DNA of 61,981 nt from Spirochaetales bacterium (GTDB lineage: Bacteria; Spirochaetota; Spirochaetia; SZUA-6; DRHE01). The translations under genes and the position numbers were made by a program. The notes under the pieces were generated by a model. That model saw only the letters and a list, made by a program, of their open reading frames with translations. It was not told where the DNA came from and searched no databases. Location of the stretch: assembly GCA_030615505.1 (NCBI GenBank), contig JAUWZD010000011.1, positions 1 to 61,981 on the forward strand. Reading direction: 5' to 3'. This document shows, in pieces, positions 1 through 8,301 of the stretch. Position 1 is the stretch's first letter. Each line of letters begins with the position of its first letter.

Positions 1-34
1 AGGCTGACTACTGGTCCATGGAGCACCAGCTAAC

Positions 35-1174
35 GTGAAGATGATGTCGTCTTTAGCGGACGCAAGCGGCTGTTGGTTTCAAGTCAATGGCTTGCTGTAT
101 AGTTCGTGTAGTGTACACATTTTGCTCGGAATTCGGGTTAATAAGGATGTTATTCGTCACATTGTTCGCAGAATTTTTGATATGGAGTACTTAAAGGTCG
201 AGAACAGACAACTGAAAGATGTAATTCGGAAGGATAAGCTGATATATAGAAGTAAAGCTATGCAGGATATTATGAGAACAGTCAAAAAAGTAGCTCCGGT
301 TAATACGCCTATCCTGATTACGGGCAAAAGCGGCTCAGGAAAAGAATTGATTGCCGAGGCGATTCACAACCTCGGTAATTCAGCCGGTACCGAAAACAGA
401 AAACCCCTTATAAAGATCAATTGCCCGGCTATTCCTGCGACTCTGCTGGAAAGTGAATTATTCGGATATCAGAAAGGGGCCTTTACCGGGGCAACAACGG
501 ATTTCAAGGGGAAGGTGAGGCTTGCCGATGGAGGCACTCTCTTTCTCGATGAGATAGGGGACCTGCCTTTAAATATACAGCCCAAACTATTAAGACTCCT
601 GGAGCAGAAATGCTTTGAACCCCTTGGAAGTACTACTACAGTTACGATTAATACAAGGATTATCTGTTCAACCAACCAGGACCTTGAATCTATGGTCGAA
701 AAGGGTTTGTTTAGAGAGGATCTTTTTTATCGCATTAATGCCATAACTATTAATATTCCGCCGTTACGAAATCGCCGTGAAGATATTCTTCCTCTCTCGG
801 AGTTTTTTCTCAGTAAATATTCAGAGGAGATGGGAAAAAAGATTACAGGCTTTTCAGAGGGTGTAAAAAGGGCCTTGATGTCCTATGATTGGCCAGGTAA
901 TGTCCGGGAACTGCGTAATGTAATAGAGAGAGCCGTGGTGTTATCCGGTGGGCAGGGGATTACGCTGAGCGATATACCGCTCCTGGAATCCCAGGAAGAG
1001 TGCCCGGAAGAGCAGGTAGGTGAAAGCAAGCTTAAAGATCTGGAAAAAAAACTTTTAACTGATGCGCTTCGGAAATGTAACGGAAATATCACTGCCGCTG
1101 CCGGGGAAGTAGGGATTTCCAGAAACACCCTGAGATATCGAATGAAAAAGTATAATCTGACGAGGACGTCATAG
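35..1174 (+). CDS. sigma-54-dependent NtrC-family transcriptional activator, N-terminus anomalous
   Basis: AAA+ enhancer-binding protein that opens sigma-54 promoters with ATP. Walker A is GKSGSGKE (about residues 97-104), the sigma-54 contact loop GAFTGA is intact (148-153), Walker B is LFLDEIGD (169-176), and a Fis-type helix-turn-helix closes the protein (about 340-375). The GTG start follows an in-frame stop at 5-7. ATG at 182 is an alternative start but has no clear ribosome binding site. Residues 36-60 look like the last helix and linker of a receiver domain, yet no receiver precedes them, so the sensory domain seems lost or cut off. It lies 200 bp upstream of a sigma-54 promoter and probably controls the ABC importer that follows. 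Confidence 0.9.
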   Translation: MKMMSSLADASGCWFQVNGLLYSSCSVHILLGIRVNKDVIRHIVRRIFDMEYLKVENRQLKDVIRKDKLIYRSKAMQDIMRTVKKVAPVNTPILITGKSGSGKELIAEAIHNLGNSAGTENRKPLIKINCPAIPATLLESELFGYQKGAFTGATTDFKGKVRLADGGTLFLDEIGDLPLNIQPKLLRLLEQKCFEPLGSTTTVTINTRIICSTNQDLESMVEKGLFREDLFYRINAITINIPPLRNRREDILPLSEFFLSKYSEEMGKKITGFSEGVKRALMSYDWPGNVRELRNVIERAVVLSGGQGITLSDIPLLESQEECPEEQVGESKLKDLEKKLLTDALRKCNGNITAAAGEVGISRNTLRYRMKKYNLTRTS

Positions 1175-1209
1175 GGACGAAGACGTCATAAGGACGAGGA
1201 CGTCATAAA
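1159..1209. repeat. three tandem 17-bp repeats with central GACGTC
   Basis: The units are GACGAGGACGTCATAGG (1159-1175), GACGAAGACGTCATAAG (1176-1192) and GACGAGGACGTCATAAA (1193-1209). The first overlaps the stop codon of the activator gene. Each contains the palindrome GACGTC. They lie about 135-185 bp upstream of the expected sigma-54 start site, within reach for an enhancer, but the 17-bp period does not match the helical turn. Confidence 0.8.
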
Positions 1210-1216
1210 GCATAAT

Positions 1217-1260
1217 GGTTGAAAATCACCGAATCGGTGGTTTATTTCAACCGATTTTTA
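1217..1260 (+). terminator. stem-loop downstream of the activator gene
   Basis: Outer arms GGTTGAAA and TTTCAACC enclose an inner stem CACCG-AAT-CGGTG, followed by GATTTTTA. It probably ends transcription of the activator; because it is palindromic it could also be an upstream binding site. Confidence 0.55.
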
Positions 1261-1317
1261 ATCATCTATTTTATACCTCTCTTTTTCCTTATATTCTAAG
1301 AACTTAGGAAACCTTTC

Positions 1318-1334
1318 TTGGCACGAATATTGCA
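1318..1334 (+). promoter_or_regulatory. sigma-54 (-24/-12) promoter
   Basis: TTGGCACG, AATA, TTGCA matches the RpoN consensus (TGGCACG-N4-TTGCW). GG at 1320-1321 and GC at 1332-1333 are separated by exactly 10 bp. Transcription should begin near 1345, about 32 nt before the binding-protein start codon. The neighbouring activator carries GAFTGA, as needed for this promoter class. Confidence 0.88.
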
Positions 1335-1356
1335 CACACATTAGCATAAAAAATAC

Positions 1357-1376
1357 TAAGTCTTAAGGAGGACTTA
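1357..1376 (+). promoter_or_regulatory. hairpin presenting the Shine-Dalgarno sequence of the binding-protein gene
   Basis: TAAGTC and GACTTA form a perfect 6-bp stem around the loop TTAAGGAG, ending one base before the ATG at 1377. The loop holds the Shine-Dalgarno sequence and also an ANGGAN motif, the core recognised by CsrA. Confidence 0.5.
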
Positions 1377-2651
1377 ATGAAAAAGACTCTATTAATGCTG
1401 ACAGGGATCATTCTATTACTTGCATTGGTATCTTGTGGTCCCAAGGAGGCTGCAGGACCTGCTGAAGCTCCTGCGGCGGAGATCAATGTGCTCTACATGG
1501 CTCAGGCTGCCTACCAGCCGGAGGATGTTGCCGGGTGGGCAAGATTGTTTACCGATGTCACCGGCATAAAGGTCAACGTGGATTTCGTCAAATATGATGA
1601 GCAGCATGAAAAGGTTGTTGCCTCGGCAATAGCCGCTACACCTACCTACGATGTGTTCTCCCTCGATCTTATCTGGACAGCCGAGTTTGCCAGCAAAGGC
1701 TTCTGTGTTCCGCTTGATGATAAAATCGCAGGCTTTAAGGACGACATACCGGCACCTATTATGGACGCCTTTGTTTACGACGGGAAAACATGGGCCATGC
1801 CCTTCTTAGCCAATTTCCAGTTGTTCTTCTACAATGTGAACATGATCAAACGGGCGGGTTTTCCCGGAGCGCGGCCCAAGACGTTGGAAGAGATGGTGGA
1901 AATGATGAAGGCGATGAAGAAGAGAGGGATTGTGGAATATCCCTGGACAGACTCATGGAATCAGAAGGAAGGCTTAACTTGCGAATATGTATGGCTGACC
2001 GGTGCATTCGGCGGGGATACCTTTGATGAAAATGGAAAGCCTATTTTCAATGAAGGCCCCGGGCTAAAAGCCTTAGAGTTTATGGTTATGCTTTTAAAAG
2101 AAGGGCTTGCTTCACCAAAATCTCTTACCAATGATGAGCCTGCTGCCAGGGATGACTTTATTGCCGGTCAGGCAGCCTTTACCTCCAACTGGACCTTCCA
2201 GTATGGATCCCTGGATGATCCCGAAACATCTAAGATTGTGGGTCAGGCAAAGATGGGGCTGCTTCCCGTATCAAAGGATGCTCTAGGGAAATACCCCAAT
2301 GACACGGCTTCCGTTTCAGGATTCCAGGGTGCGGCCATTTTAGCTAACTCGAATAACAAGGAGGCTGCCTGGAAGTGGCTCAGATTCTGCACCTCTCCCG
2401 TTCTCCAGCGAGCCTATTTAACCGAGATGCCGGTTTGGACATCTGTTTCTACGAGCGCCTATGCCGCAACGATGGATCCTGTTATGGACATCAAGTCAAA
2501 ACAGATTGCAAATGTCCACCACCGTCCAAGGGTACCGGTATACACGGAAACATCATCCATCCTGCAGAAATATATCCATCAGGCTCTTACGATGAAGATG
2601 GCACCAAAAGAGGCACTGGACAAGGCAAAAGCGGAGATTGAAGCTCTTTAG
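1377..2651 (+). CDS. ABC transporter substrate-binding lipoprotein (sugar type)
   Basis: Extracytoplasmic solute-binding protein of the sugar-type family 1, 424 residues. A basic N-terminus and hydrophobic stretch end in the lipobox LVSC (Cys20), so it should be a lipoprotein anchored in the inner membrane. The mature part reads as a typical two-lobed binding protein (for example TYDVFSLDLIWTAEFASKG and a TSNWTFQYG segment). AAGGAGG lies 6 bases before the ATG. It opens an importer operon behind a sigma-54 promoter. The two permeases follow, separated by a terminator-like hairpin. The ligand cannot be read from the sequence; a carbohydrate or polyol is likely for this family. Confidence 0.9.
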   Translation: MKKTLLMLTGIILLLALVSCGPKEAAGPAEAPAAEINVLYMAQAAYQPEDVAGWARLFTDVTGIKVNVDFVKYDEQHEKVVASAIAATPTYDVFSLDLIWTAEFASKGFCVPLDDKIAGFKDDIPAPIMDAFVYDGKTWAMPFLANFQLFFYNVNMIKRAGFPGARPKTLEEMVEMMKAMKKRGIVEYPWTDSWNQKEGLTCEYVWLTGAFGGDTFDENGKPIFNEGPGLKALEFMVMLLKEGLASPKSLTNDEPAARDDFIAGQAAFTSNWTFQYGSLDDPETSKIVGQAKMGLLPVSKDALGKYPNDTASVSGFQGAAILANSNNKEAAWKWLRFCTSPVLQRAYLTEMPVWTSVSTSAYAATMDPVMDIKSKQIANVHHRPRVPVYTETSSILQKYIHQALTMKMAPKEALDKAKAEIEAL

Positions 2652-2668
2652 AAAAAGAGTTTTAATTA

Positions 2669-2711
2669 AGCCTGGGGGATTACATTTAAGAATCTCTCAG
2701 GCTGATTTTTT
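2669..2711 (+). terminator. terminator-like stem-loop between binding-protein and permease genes
   Basis: A 13-bp stem (2669-2681 with 2691-2703, two G-U pairs) closes a 9-nt loop and is followed by six T at 2706-2711. As an intrinsic, probably leaky terminator it would keep binding-protein mRNA in excess over permease mRNA. Confidence 0.75.
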
Positions 2712-2712
2712 A

Positions 2713-3666
2713 ATGGGGTCTTTAATGATATATAGAGAAATGAGTACCCGGAAGCTTCTCCTCGTACTTATCCTTCCTGCGGTTATTATCATCTTCCTGG
2801 TTATTATAGGCCCCATTGCTTTTGCATTTATCTTATCCATCAATCAGGCTACTCCCCGATTGGGGGGAATCGATCTCAAATGGCGGGGCTTGTTGAACTA
2901 TATACATTTCTTTTTTCAGGATCCGCAGTTCTGGCTTTCTGTACGGATCACCATGTATTTCACAATTGTCTCTTTAGCCGTCGAGCTGGTGCTCGGAACC
3001 GGTATCGCACTGGTTTTAAATAAGAATTTTTGGGGACGGGGATTTGTTCGCGCAGTTGTTCTGATACCCTGGGCTGTTCCTACGGTGGTTAATGCCCGTC
3101 TATGGGAATGGATATATGCCGGCAGCAGTTTTGGTGCTTTAAACGGCCTATTAAAAGTAATCGGCGCGCTTCCAGAGGCAAAGAATATTGTCTGGCTCGG
3201 TTTCGATGTTCCCTTTGCCGGTGTTCCCCTGCTTTCTGAATTTTTCTCCTGGATGGGAGTATCAAGAGCCCTGAATATGATTATCCTGGCCGATACATGG
3301 AAAGTGACGCCCTTAGTCGTTTTCCTCCTTTTAGCGGGCCTTCAGCAAATTCCTGAAAGCCTCTATGAAGTTGCCTCAATAGACGGGGCCAATGCCTGGA
3401 GAAAATTCTGGTCCATTACCTATGCCTATCTGAAACCCGTATTCCTTGTCATACTGGTGCTGCGCACAATGGAGCTCTTCCGTGTTTTCGATATCATCTA
3501 TATCCTGATGCAGTACTCTATCAGGGTTGTTGGGATTTATACCTATGAGACAGGAATGAAATTTTTAAGGTTCGGAAAGGGTTCCGCTCTTTCATTTCTC
3601 GTCGCCATGTTTATACTGGCTTTCACGCTTCTTTATATTAAACTCTTTTACAAGGAAGAGATTTAA
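2713..3666 (+). CDS. ABC transporter permease, MalF/UgpA type
   Basis: Inner-membrane permease subunit of the importer. About six hydrophobic segments are visible, with the cytoplasmic EAA loop EVASIDGANAWRKFWSITY that docks to the ATPase. The frame opens at a TTG (2638) inside the end of the previous gene, but that start would put the intergenic terminator inside the coding region. ATG at 2713, 2725 or 2740 is more likely; the segment from 2740 (MSTRKLLL) reads as the natural N-terminus. The stop overlaps the next start in TAATG, so the two permeases are translationally coupled. No ATPase gene is nearby, so a shared MsmX/UgpC-like ATPase elsewhere must serve it. Confidence 0.88.
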   Translation: MGSLMIYREMSTRKLLLVLILPAVIIIFLVIIGPIAFAFILSINQATPRLGGIDLKWRGLLNYIHFFFQDPQFWLSVRITMYFTIVSLAVELVLGTGIALVLNKNFWGRGFVRAVVLIPWAVPTVVNARLWEWIYAGSSFGALNGLLKVIGALPEAKNIVWLGFDVPFAGVPLLSEFFSWMGVSRALNMIILADTWKVTPLVVFLLLAGLQQIPESLYEVASIDGANAWRKFWSITYAYLKPVFLVILVLRTMELFRVFDIIYILMQYSIRVVGIYTYETGMKFLRFGKGSALSFLVAMFILAFTLLYIKLFYKEEI

Positions 3667-4568
3667 TGATGAATATTTCTTTACTCAATAAAAAGATTTT
3701 GAAACGCATCGGCTTATATATTCTGGTAATACTAATCTTGCTCTGGACGGTTCTTCCCCTTATCTGGATGTTTTTATCCAGCATTTTCCCATATAAGGAG
3801 CTTATTTCAGACAGAGTAGATCATTGGCTGCCCTCTAAACCCACAGTAAGGCATTATATGTCTTTTTTTGACCCATCAAAAGAAATCAGCTCCCGGTTTT
3901 TAGCTTCTTTGAGAAACAGCATGATCGTGGCCTCTACAACAACTATTGTCTGCCTGTTTTTTGGGTCGCTGGCTGCTTATGCCATTGTGCGTATTGAGTT
4001 TAAGTTCAAAAAGGCCATGGTTATGTCCCTGATGTTCGTACGAATGCTGCCCACTATTACCCTGATCATACCATTTTTCATCATTGTCAACCTTATTGAT
4101 ACGGGACTTATTGCACTTTTTGGCGGTAATGTTCATCTATATGACAGTAAGCCTCTACTGATTATTCTGTATATATCTTTTACTTTGGGATTTGTAATCT
4201 GGATTATGCGAGGTTTTTTTCTAACAATGCCCAGGGATCTTGAGGATGCGGCCCGGATCGATGGATTATCCCGGCTTCAAACAGTTTTTCGAATTGTTTT
4301 GCCCCTTTCGTCAAATGGACTTATTGCAACCGGGGTTTTAGCCTTTTTGCTTGCCTGGGATGAGTTCATACTGGCCCTTATTTTTTCAAGATCCGATGCA
4401 GCAGAGACGATTCCTCTTTTTATCGCCGAGCTGGGTAGTCAATATATTCACGATTTTACACAGATATCCGCAGCAGGAGTTATTGCCTGTATTCCGCCTT
4501 TTGTGCTGGTACTCATTTTCCAGAAATTTATCGTTTCCGGTTTGACCATGGGCAGTGTAAAGGGCTAA
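3666..4568 (+). CDS. ABC transporter permease, MalG/UgpE type
   Basis: Second permease of the importer, 300 residues, about six membrane segments. The EAA loop is EDAARIDGLSRLQTVFRIVLP, in the usual place for MalG-like proteins. The ATG overlaps the preceding stop by one base. A T9 run follows the stop (4571-4579) without a clear stem. The operon ends here; the next gene belongs to the flagellar block and has its own Shine-Dalgarno sequence and promoter candidate. Confidence 0.9.
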   Translation: MMNISLLNKKILKRIGLYILVILILLWTVLPLIWMFLSSIFPYKELISDRVDHWLPSKPTVRHYMSFFDPSKEISSRFLASLRNSMIVASTTTIVCLFFGSLAAYAIVRIEFKFKKAMVMSLMFVRMLPTITLIIPFFIIVNLIDTGLIALFGGNVHLYDSKPLLIILYISFTLGFVIWIMRGFFLTMPRDLEDAARIDGLSRLQTVFRIVLPLSSNGLIATGVLAFLLAWDEFILALIFSRSDAAETIPLFIAELGSQYIHDFTQISAAGVIACIPPFVLVLIFQKFIVSGLTMGSVKG

Positions 4569-4611
4569 AGTTTTTTTTTCACTTATCCTTTCTCATTTCC
4601 AGCAAAAAGAT

Positions 4612-4639
4612 TAATTCAAAGGATTCATGATACCGAAAA
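4612..4639 (+). promoter_or_regulatory. candidate sigma-28 flagellar promoter
   Basis: TAAT, 16 bases, ACCGAAAA resembles the FliA consensus TAAA-N15-GCCGATAA (three of four and six of eight matches). It lies just upstream of the flgN-flgK operon. The match is imperfect and the implied leader is very short. Confidence 0.35.
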
Positions 4640-4660
4640 TTGAGAAGAGGAGAAATAGCC

Positions 4661-5152
4661 GTGCACAATAAACCTACGCTTAAATCTATAATGGAAAAAG
4701 AAACAGTGCTTTTAGCCCGTTTTGCAGACATGCAGGGGCATCTTCAGGAGATCGTGGTTGAGCGAAGATGGACGGGATTAGAGAAAACGATCGGCAGTTT
4801 ACAGAAGCTCTCGGAGCGGATCGAAGAGTTGGAGCAGAAGAGATACCGGTTGTTCTGTACCTTGAAGGCATCATTAGGAGCGAATGAGAATGAAACCTTC
4901 ACCCAGGTGATATCCCGCTTAGCCTTTGACGAGCGTCAGGAAATGATGAACCTCTACAGGAAACTGAAAATTGCCGTTATCCGCCTTAAGGGAAGATCCG
5001 GAAGGCTGGGCTATTATGTCCGCATACTTTTAGATTCTACCTCCCAGGTACTTGGGGAGCTTTTCCCACACAGAAAGGGCAGATTATACTCGCGTTTCGG
5101 CAGGACTAAGGCAGCCGCAGAGGAATCGATTGTACTGGACCAGAAATTTTAG
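4661..5152 (+). CDS. flgN: FlgN-like flagellar export chaperone
   Basis: Small helical protein (163 residues from the GTG at 4661) directly upstream of flgK, the standard place of FlgN, the chaperone that holds FlgK and FlgL for type III flagellar export. The N-terminal part is rich in heptad-like Leu/Glu/Lys (residues about 10-70). AGAGGAG lies about 10 bases before GTG; the open frame also extends to a TTG at 4640, which I reject because it would include the ribosome binding site. Sequence identity in this family is low, so the call rests mostly on position, size and composition. It is separated from flgK by 9 bases. Confidence 0.7.
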   Translation: MHNKPTLKSIMEKETVLLARFADMQGHLQEIVVERRWTGLEKTIGSLQKLSERIEELEQKRYRLFCTLKASLGANENETFTQVISRLAFDERQEMMNLYRKLKIAVIRLKGRSGRLGYYVRILLDSTSQVLGELFPHRKGRLYSRFGRTKAAAEESIVLDQKF

Positions 5153-5161
5153 GAGGATCGG

Positions 5162-7027
5162 ATGCCGTCAACATTTTCAGGTATTGAGATTGGAAAGAGA
5201 AGCCTTATAACCCATACACTGGGGCTGAATACAATAGGGCACAATATGAGCAATGCTTCGGTGGAAGGATACAGCCGGCAGAGAGTAGAGATGAGGGCAA
5301 CGGACCCACTCTATATGCCCGGCTTCAACCGGGATGCCCGCCCGGGTCAATTGGGTCAGGGCGTGGAGGTCTCAAGAATTGAGCGCATCAAAGACATGCT
5401 CCTGGAGCAGAGAATTATTGCTGAGACAAATGGTGAGGGATACTGGACCAGCCGGGATAAATATATCCTGATGCTTGAACAGGTCTATAATGAACCAACA
5501 GAACTTTCTGTCCGCTCTCTTATGGATAAATTCTGGAGTTCCTGGCAGGAGCTCTCTATTCATCCGACAGAAATGGGGGCTCGAAAAGCAGTTCTTCAGA
5601 GGGGAAGATCTCTTATCGATGCAATACACCACCGTTACAATCGGCTTAAAGAGATTCGCAATATGCTTGAAGGAGACATACTCGCTACAGTGGAGCAGGT
5701 GAACGGGCTGAGTTCTGAAATAGCCAAATTGAATGAACAGATTGCCAAAATTGAGGCTTTAGGGGATAACCCTAATGACCTCTACGATCGAAGGGATATG
5801 CTAACAAATAAACTGGCCTCACTTGTTGATATTACGATTGGCAACAGGGATCCGGATGAGTATGTCATATACACAGGAGGGATGCACCTCGTTCAGGGCA
5901 GGCATTATGAAACTCTATACACTGAACCTGATCCCGATAACGAGGGCTATTCTCAGATTCTCTGGCGGGATGGTGAGGATGTGATTTTAAGAGGGGGCAA
6001 GCTTGCCGCTCTATTAGGCTTAAGGGATTTTGACGCCCGCGAAGAAATTCAGAAACTGGATCTTATGACTATTAATTTTATAGACTTAGTGAATGAGATA
6101 CACAGGCGGGCCTTCAGCCCGAATAATAGAACCGGGATTGATTTCTTTATAGAGTATCCATTTATCAATAATCTGGCCGGTAACTACGATCGTAACGGTG
6201 ACGGTGAATTCGATTCCAGTTACATTTTCAGAATTACAGGAACCAATGCCCTTAATATGAAGGAACAGATCGGGCTTAGGGGTACGCTAACCCTTTCCGG
6301 CAGCGGCGGAGATATTGGGATAGATTATTTTCCGGCGGATACGGTTGAAGATGTCATTAACCGTATCAATAGTTCCGGAGCCGAGGTTGTTGCCCGTTTG
6401 AATCAATCCGGTCTGCTGACTCTGAAGGGGGTGCCAACGGAAAATCCCGGAGATCCGGAGTTTGTCATCAGGCATGTTGAAGATGATGGTCAATTTTTAG
6501 TGGGGTACGCGGGAATTTTGCTCCGATCCGGAGCGGAAGGAGCCTTTGACTGGGAAGTGCCGGATGCGGTTTTAACCTTAAGGGAGAATATAGAATTTGC
6601 AGTAGCCCCTTTAGCTCATCCTTCAGGATGGATTGTGGTGAATCAGGCTCTAATCAAGGATCCTGGCTCAATTGCCAGTTCGCTCAGTGAAAGCGGCGGA
6701 GCCACTGGAGATGGTTCTGCGGCTTTAGCTATTGCGGGTCTTAGAGTTGAACCGGTTATGGTGGGCGCAATTGAGACCTTTGATGAGTATTTTGCCAGCA
6801 TAGTGACAGAGATTGGGCTGAAAGGTGAAGCAGCTTCCCAGGCTCTGGAAACAGAGACCCTGGTGTTAAAGGAATTAAAGGATCTGCGGGAGTCTATTTC
6901 CGGAGTGAACATCGATGAGGAGCTGACCAATATGATTAAATATCAGCATGGTTATTCAGCGGCGGCCAGATTTGTAACAGAGATCGACAGAATGCTGGAT
7001 ACCATTATTAATAGAATGGCGGTTTAA
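5162..7027 (+). CDS. flgK: flagellar hook-associated protein 1 (hook-filament junction)
   Basis: FlgK forms the first ring of the hook-filament junction. The N-terminal D0 signature is clear (LNTIGHNMSNASVEGYSRQRVEM), and the C-terminus has the paired helix seen in rod/hook proteins (IKYQHGYSAAARFVTEIDRMLDTI). Length 621 is normal for spirochaetes. AGGAGG at 5152-5157 precedes ATG 5162. Followed after 10 bases by flgL in the same operon. The middle domain is variable and not diagnostic. Confidence 0.95.
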   Translation: MPSTFSGIEIGKRSLITHTLGLNTIGHNMSNASVEGYSRQRVEMRATDPLYMPGFNRDARPGQLGQGVEVSRIERIKDMLLEQRIIAETNGEGYWTSRDKYILMLEQVYNEPTELSVRSLMDKFWSSWQELSIHPTEMGARKAVLQRGRSLIDAIHHRYNRLKEIRNMLEGDILATVEQVNGLSSEIAKLNEQIAKIEALGDNPNDLYDRRDMLTNKLASLVDITIGNRDPDEYVIYTGGMHLVQGRHYETLYTEPDPDNEGYSQILWRDGEDVILRGGKLAALLGLRDFDAREEIQKLDLMTINFIDLVNEIHRRAFSPNNRTGIDFFIEYPFINNLAGNYDRNGDGEFDSSYIFRITGTNALNMKEQIGLRGTLTLSGSGGDIGIDYFPADTVEDVINRINSSGAEVVARLNQSGLLTLKGVPTENPGDPEFVIRHVEDDGQFLVGYAGILLRSGAEGAFDWEVPDAVLTLRENIEFAVAPLAHPSGWIVVNQALIKDPGSIASSLSESGGATGDGSAALAIAGLRVEPVMVGAIETFDEYFASIVTEIGLKGEAASQALETETLVLKELKDLRESISGVNIDEELTNMIKYQHGYSAAARFVTEIDRMLDTIINRMAV

Positions 7028-7037
7028 GAGGTAAGTC

Positions 7038-8297
7038 ATGAGAAGAATCAGTACAAACATGCCTAATTTTGATATGAACTACTACATGCGGCTGCGAGAA
7101 TTCAAGATGAATGAGATGCAGAATAAAATGGGCTCTCAGACCAGGCTTAAGGATTTGAGGAATGATCCCCTGGCTGCCGGGCATTCCACACGCTATCAGT
7201 CAAAGATTGTGCGCCTGGATCGTTTTGCCAAAAATATTAATGCAGTTAGAGGGGATATGGCTCTGATTGAAGGCAATATCAGATCAGGTTTAGATATTAT
7301 CCACCGTATCAGGGAAATTGCGGTTCAGGGGGCTAATGGAATTTACAGTAAGAGCCAGATGGCTTACATGGGGGCGGAGATTAATCAACTTCTTAGTGAA
7401 TTTGTTACTATAGCCAACGCCAGATCAGGCGACGGAAATTTTCTTTTTTCCGGCTTCCGCAGTAAAATTGAGCCATTCAGAGTACATACCAGCCGGGTAG
7501 CAGGCAGTGGTCCGGGCCATGGGGGGGAAGCAATAAGTCAGGTTGAATATGTGGGAGATATAGGCAGGAATAGGGCTGAGATAGCAGAGAATACCACAGT
7601 TGATTATAGAATACCGGGAAACTATGCTTTCTGGGCGGAAAACCAGCAGATTTATTCATCCGTGGAAGCCACTACATATCGAGTTCAGGTGGATTCAAAG
7701 ATTCGCATTGACGGGGTGGACATAGAGTTGAAAGAGGGCGATAATGTTTTTGCCATTATCAGTAAGATCAATGACTCGAATGCACCGGTAAGAGCAAGGC
7801 TTGATCCGGTTAAGGATTCTTTGGTGATAGAGACCACTTTTGCTCACCAGATTTGGCCTGAAGATATGGGGGAAGGAAGTGTGCTGCAGGATTTGGGAAT
7901 AATTTCCAGGGGCAATAATTCACCCCCATTAAATATCAGTGACAGCGCCCAGGTATTCGGCGGATCCGTCTTTGATATGATTATTCATCTGCGAAATGCA
8001 TTGTATTCCGGAGATATACATTCCGTAGGAGGTTCGGGCCTGCGAGGAATCGATGAGGCCCTTGAAGGCTTAACGGCTAATCTTGCTGAGATAGGCTCCA
8101 AAGATGCACGCTTAGACATTACGGCACGCAGAATTGACTATGAAAAACCTGAATATATCAGATTCAATTCTGATGAAGTAGATCTTGATTTGAGCGAGGC
8201 TATTACCGAGCTCAAGATGCTTGAATACACCCATAAGGCAGCGCTGGCAACAGCGGCCAGAATTTTGAGGCCGACTCTATTGGATTTTTTGAGGTAA
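7038..8297 (+). CDS. flgL: flagellar hook-associated protein 3
   Basis: FlgL, second ring of the hook-filament junction and seat of the flagellin filament. The flagellin-like N-terminal helix region (QTRLKDLRNDPLAAGHSTRYQSKI and IHRIREIAVQGANG) and C-terminal helix (ITELKMLEYTHKAALATAARIL) are both present. At 419 residues it is longer than enteric FlgL (about 320), as usual in spirochaetes. Ends 4 bases before fliW. Same operon as flgK, fliW and csrA. Confidence 0.93.
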   Translation: MRRISTNMPNFDMNYYMRLREFKMNEMQNKMGSQTRLKDLRNDPLAAGHSTRYQSKIVRLDRFAKNINAVRGDMALIEGNIRSGLDIIHRIREIAVQGANGIYSKSQMAYMGAEINQLLSEFVTIANARSGDGNFLFSGFRSKIEPFRVHTSRVAGSGPGHGGEAISQVEYVGDIGRNRAEIAENTTVDYRIPGNYAFWAENQQIYSSVEATTYRVQVDSKIRIDGVDIELKEGDNVFAIISKINDSNAPVRARLDPVKDSLVIETTFAHQIWPEDMGEGSVLQDLGIISRGNNSPPLNISDSAQVFGGSVFDMIIHLRNALYSGDIHSVGGSGLRGIDEALEGLTANLAEIGSKDARLDITARRIDYEKPEYIRFNSDEVDLDLSEAITELKMLEYTHKAALATAARILRPTLLDFLR

Positions 8298-8301
8298 GGC
8301 T

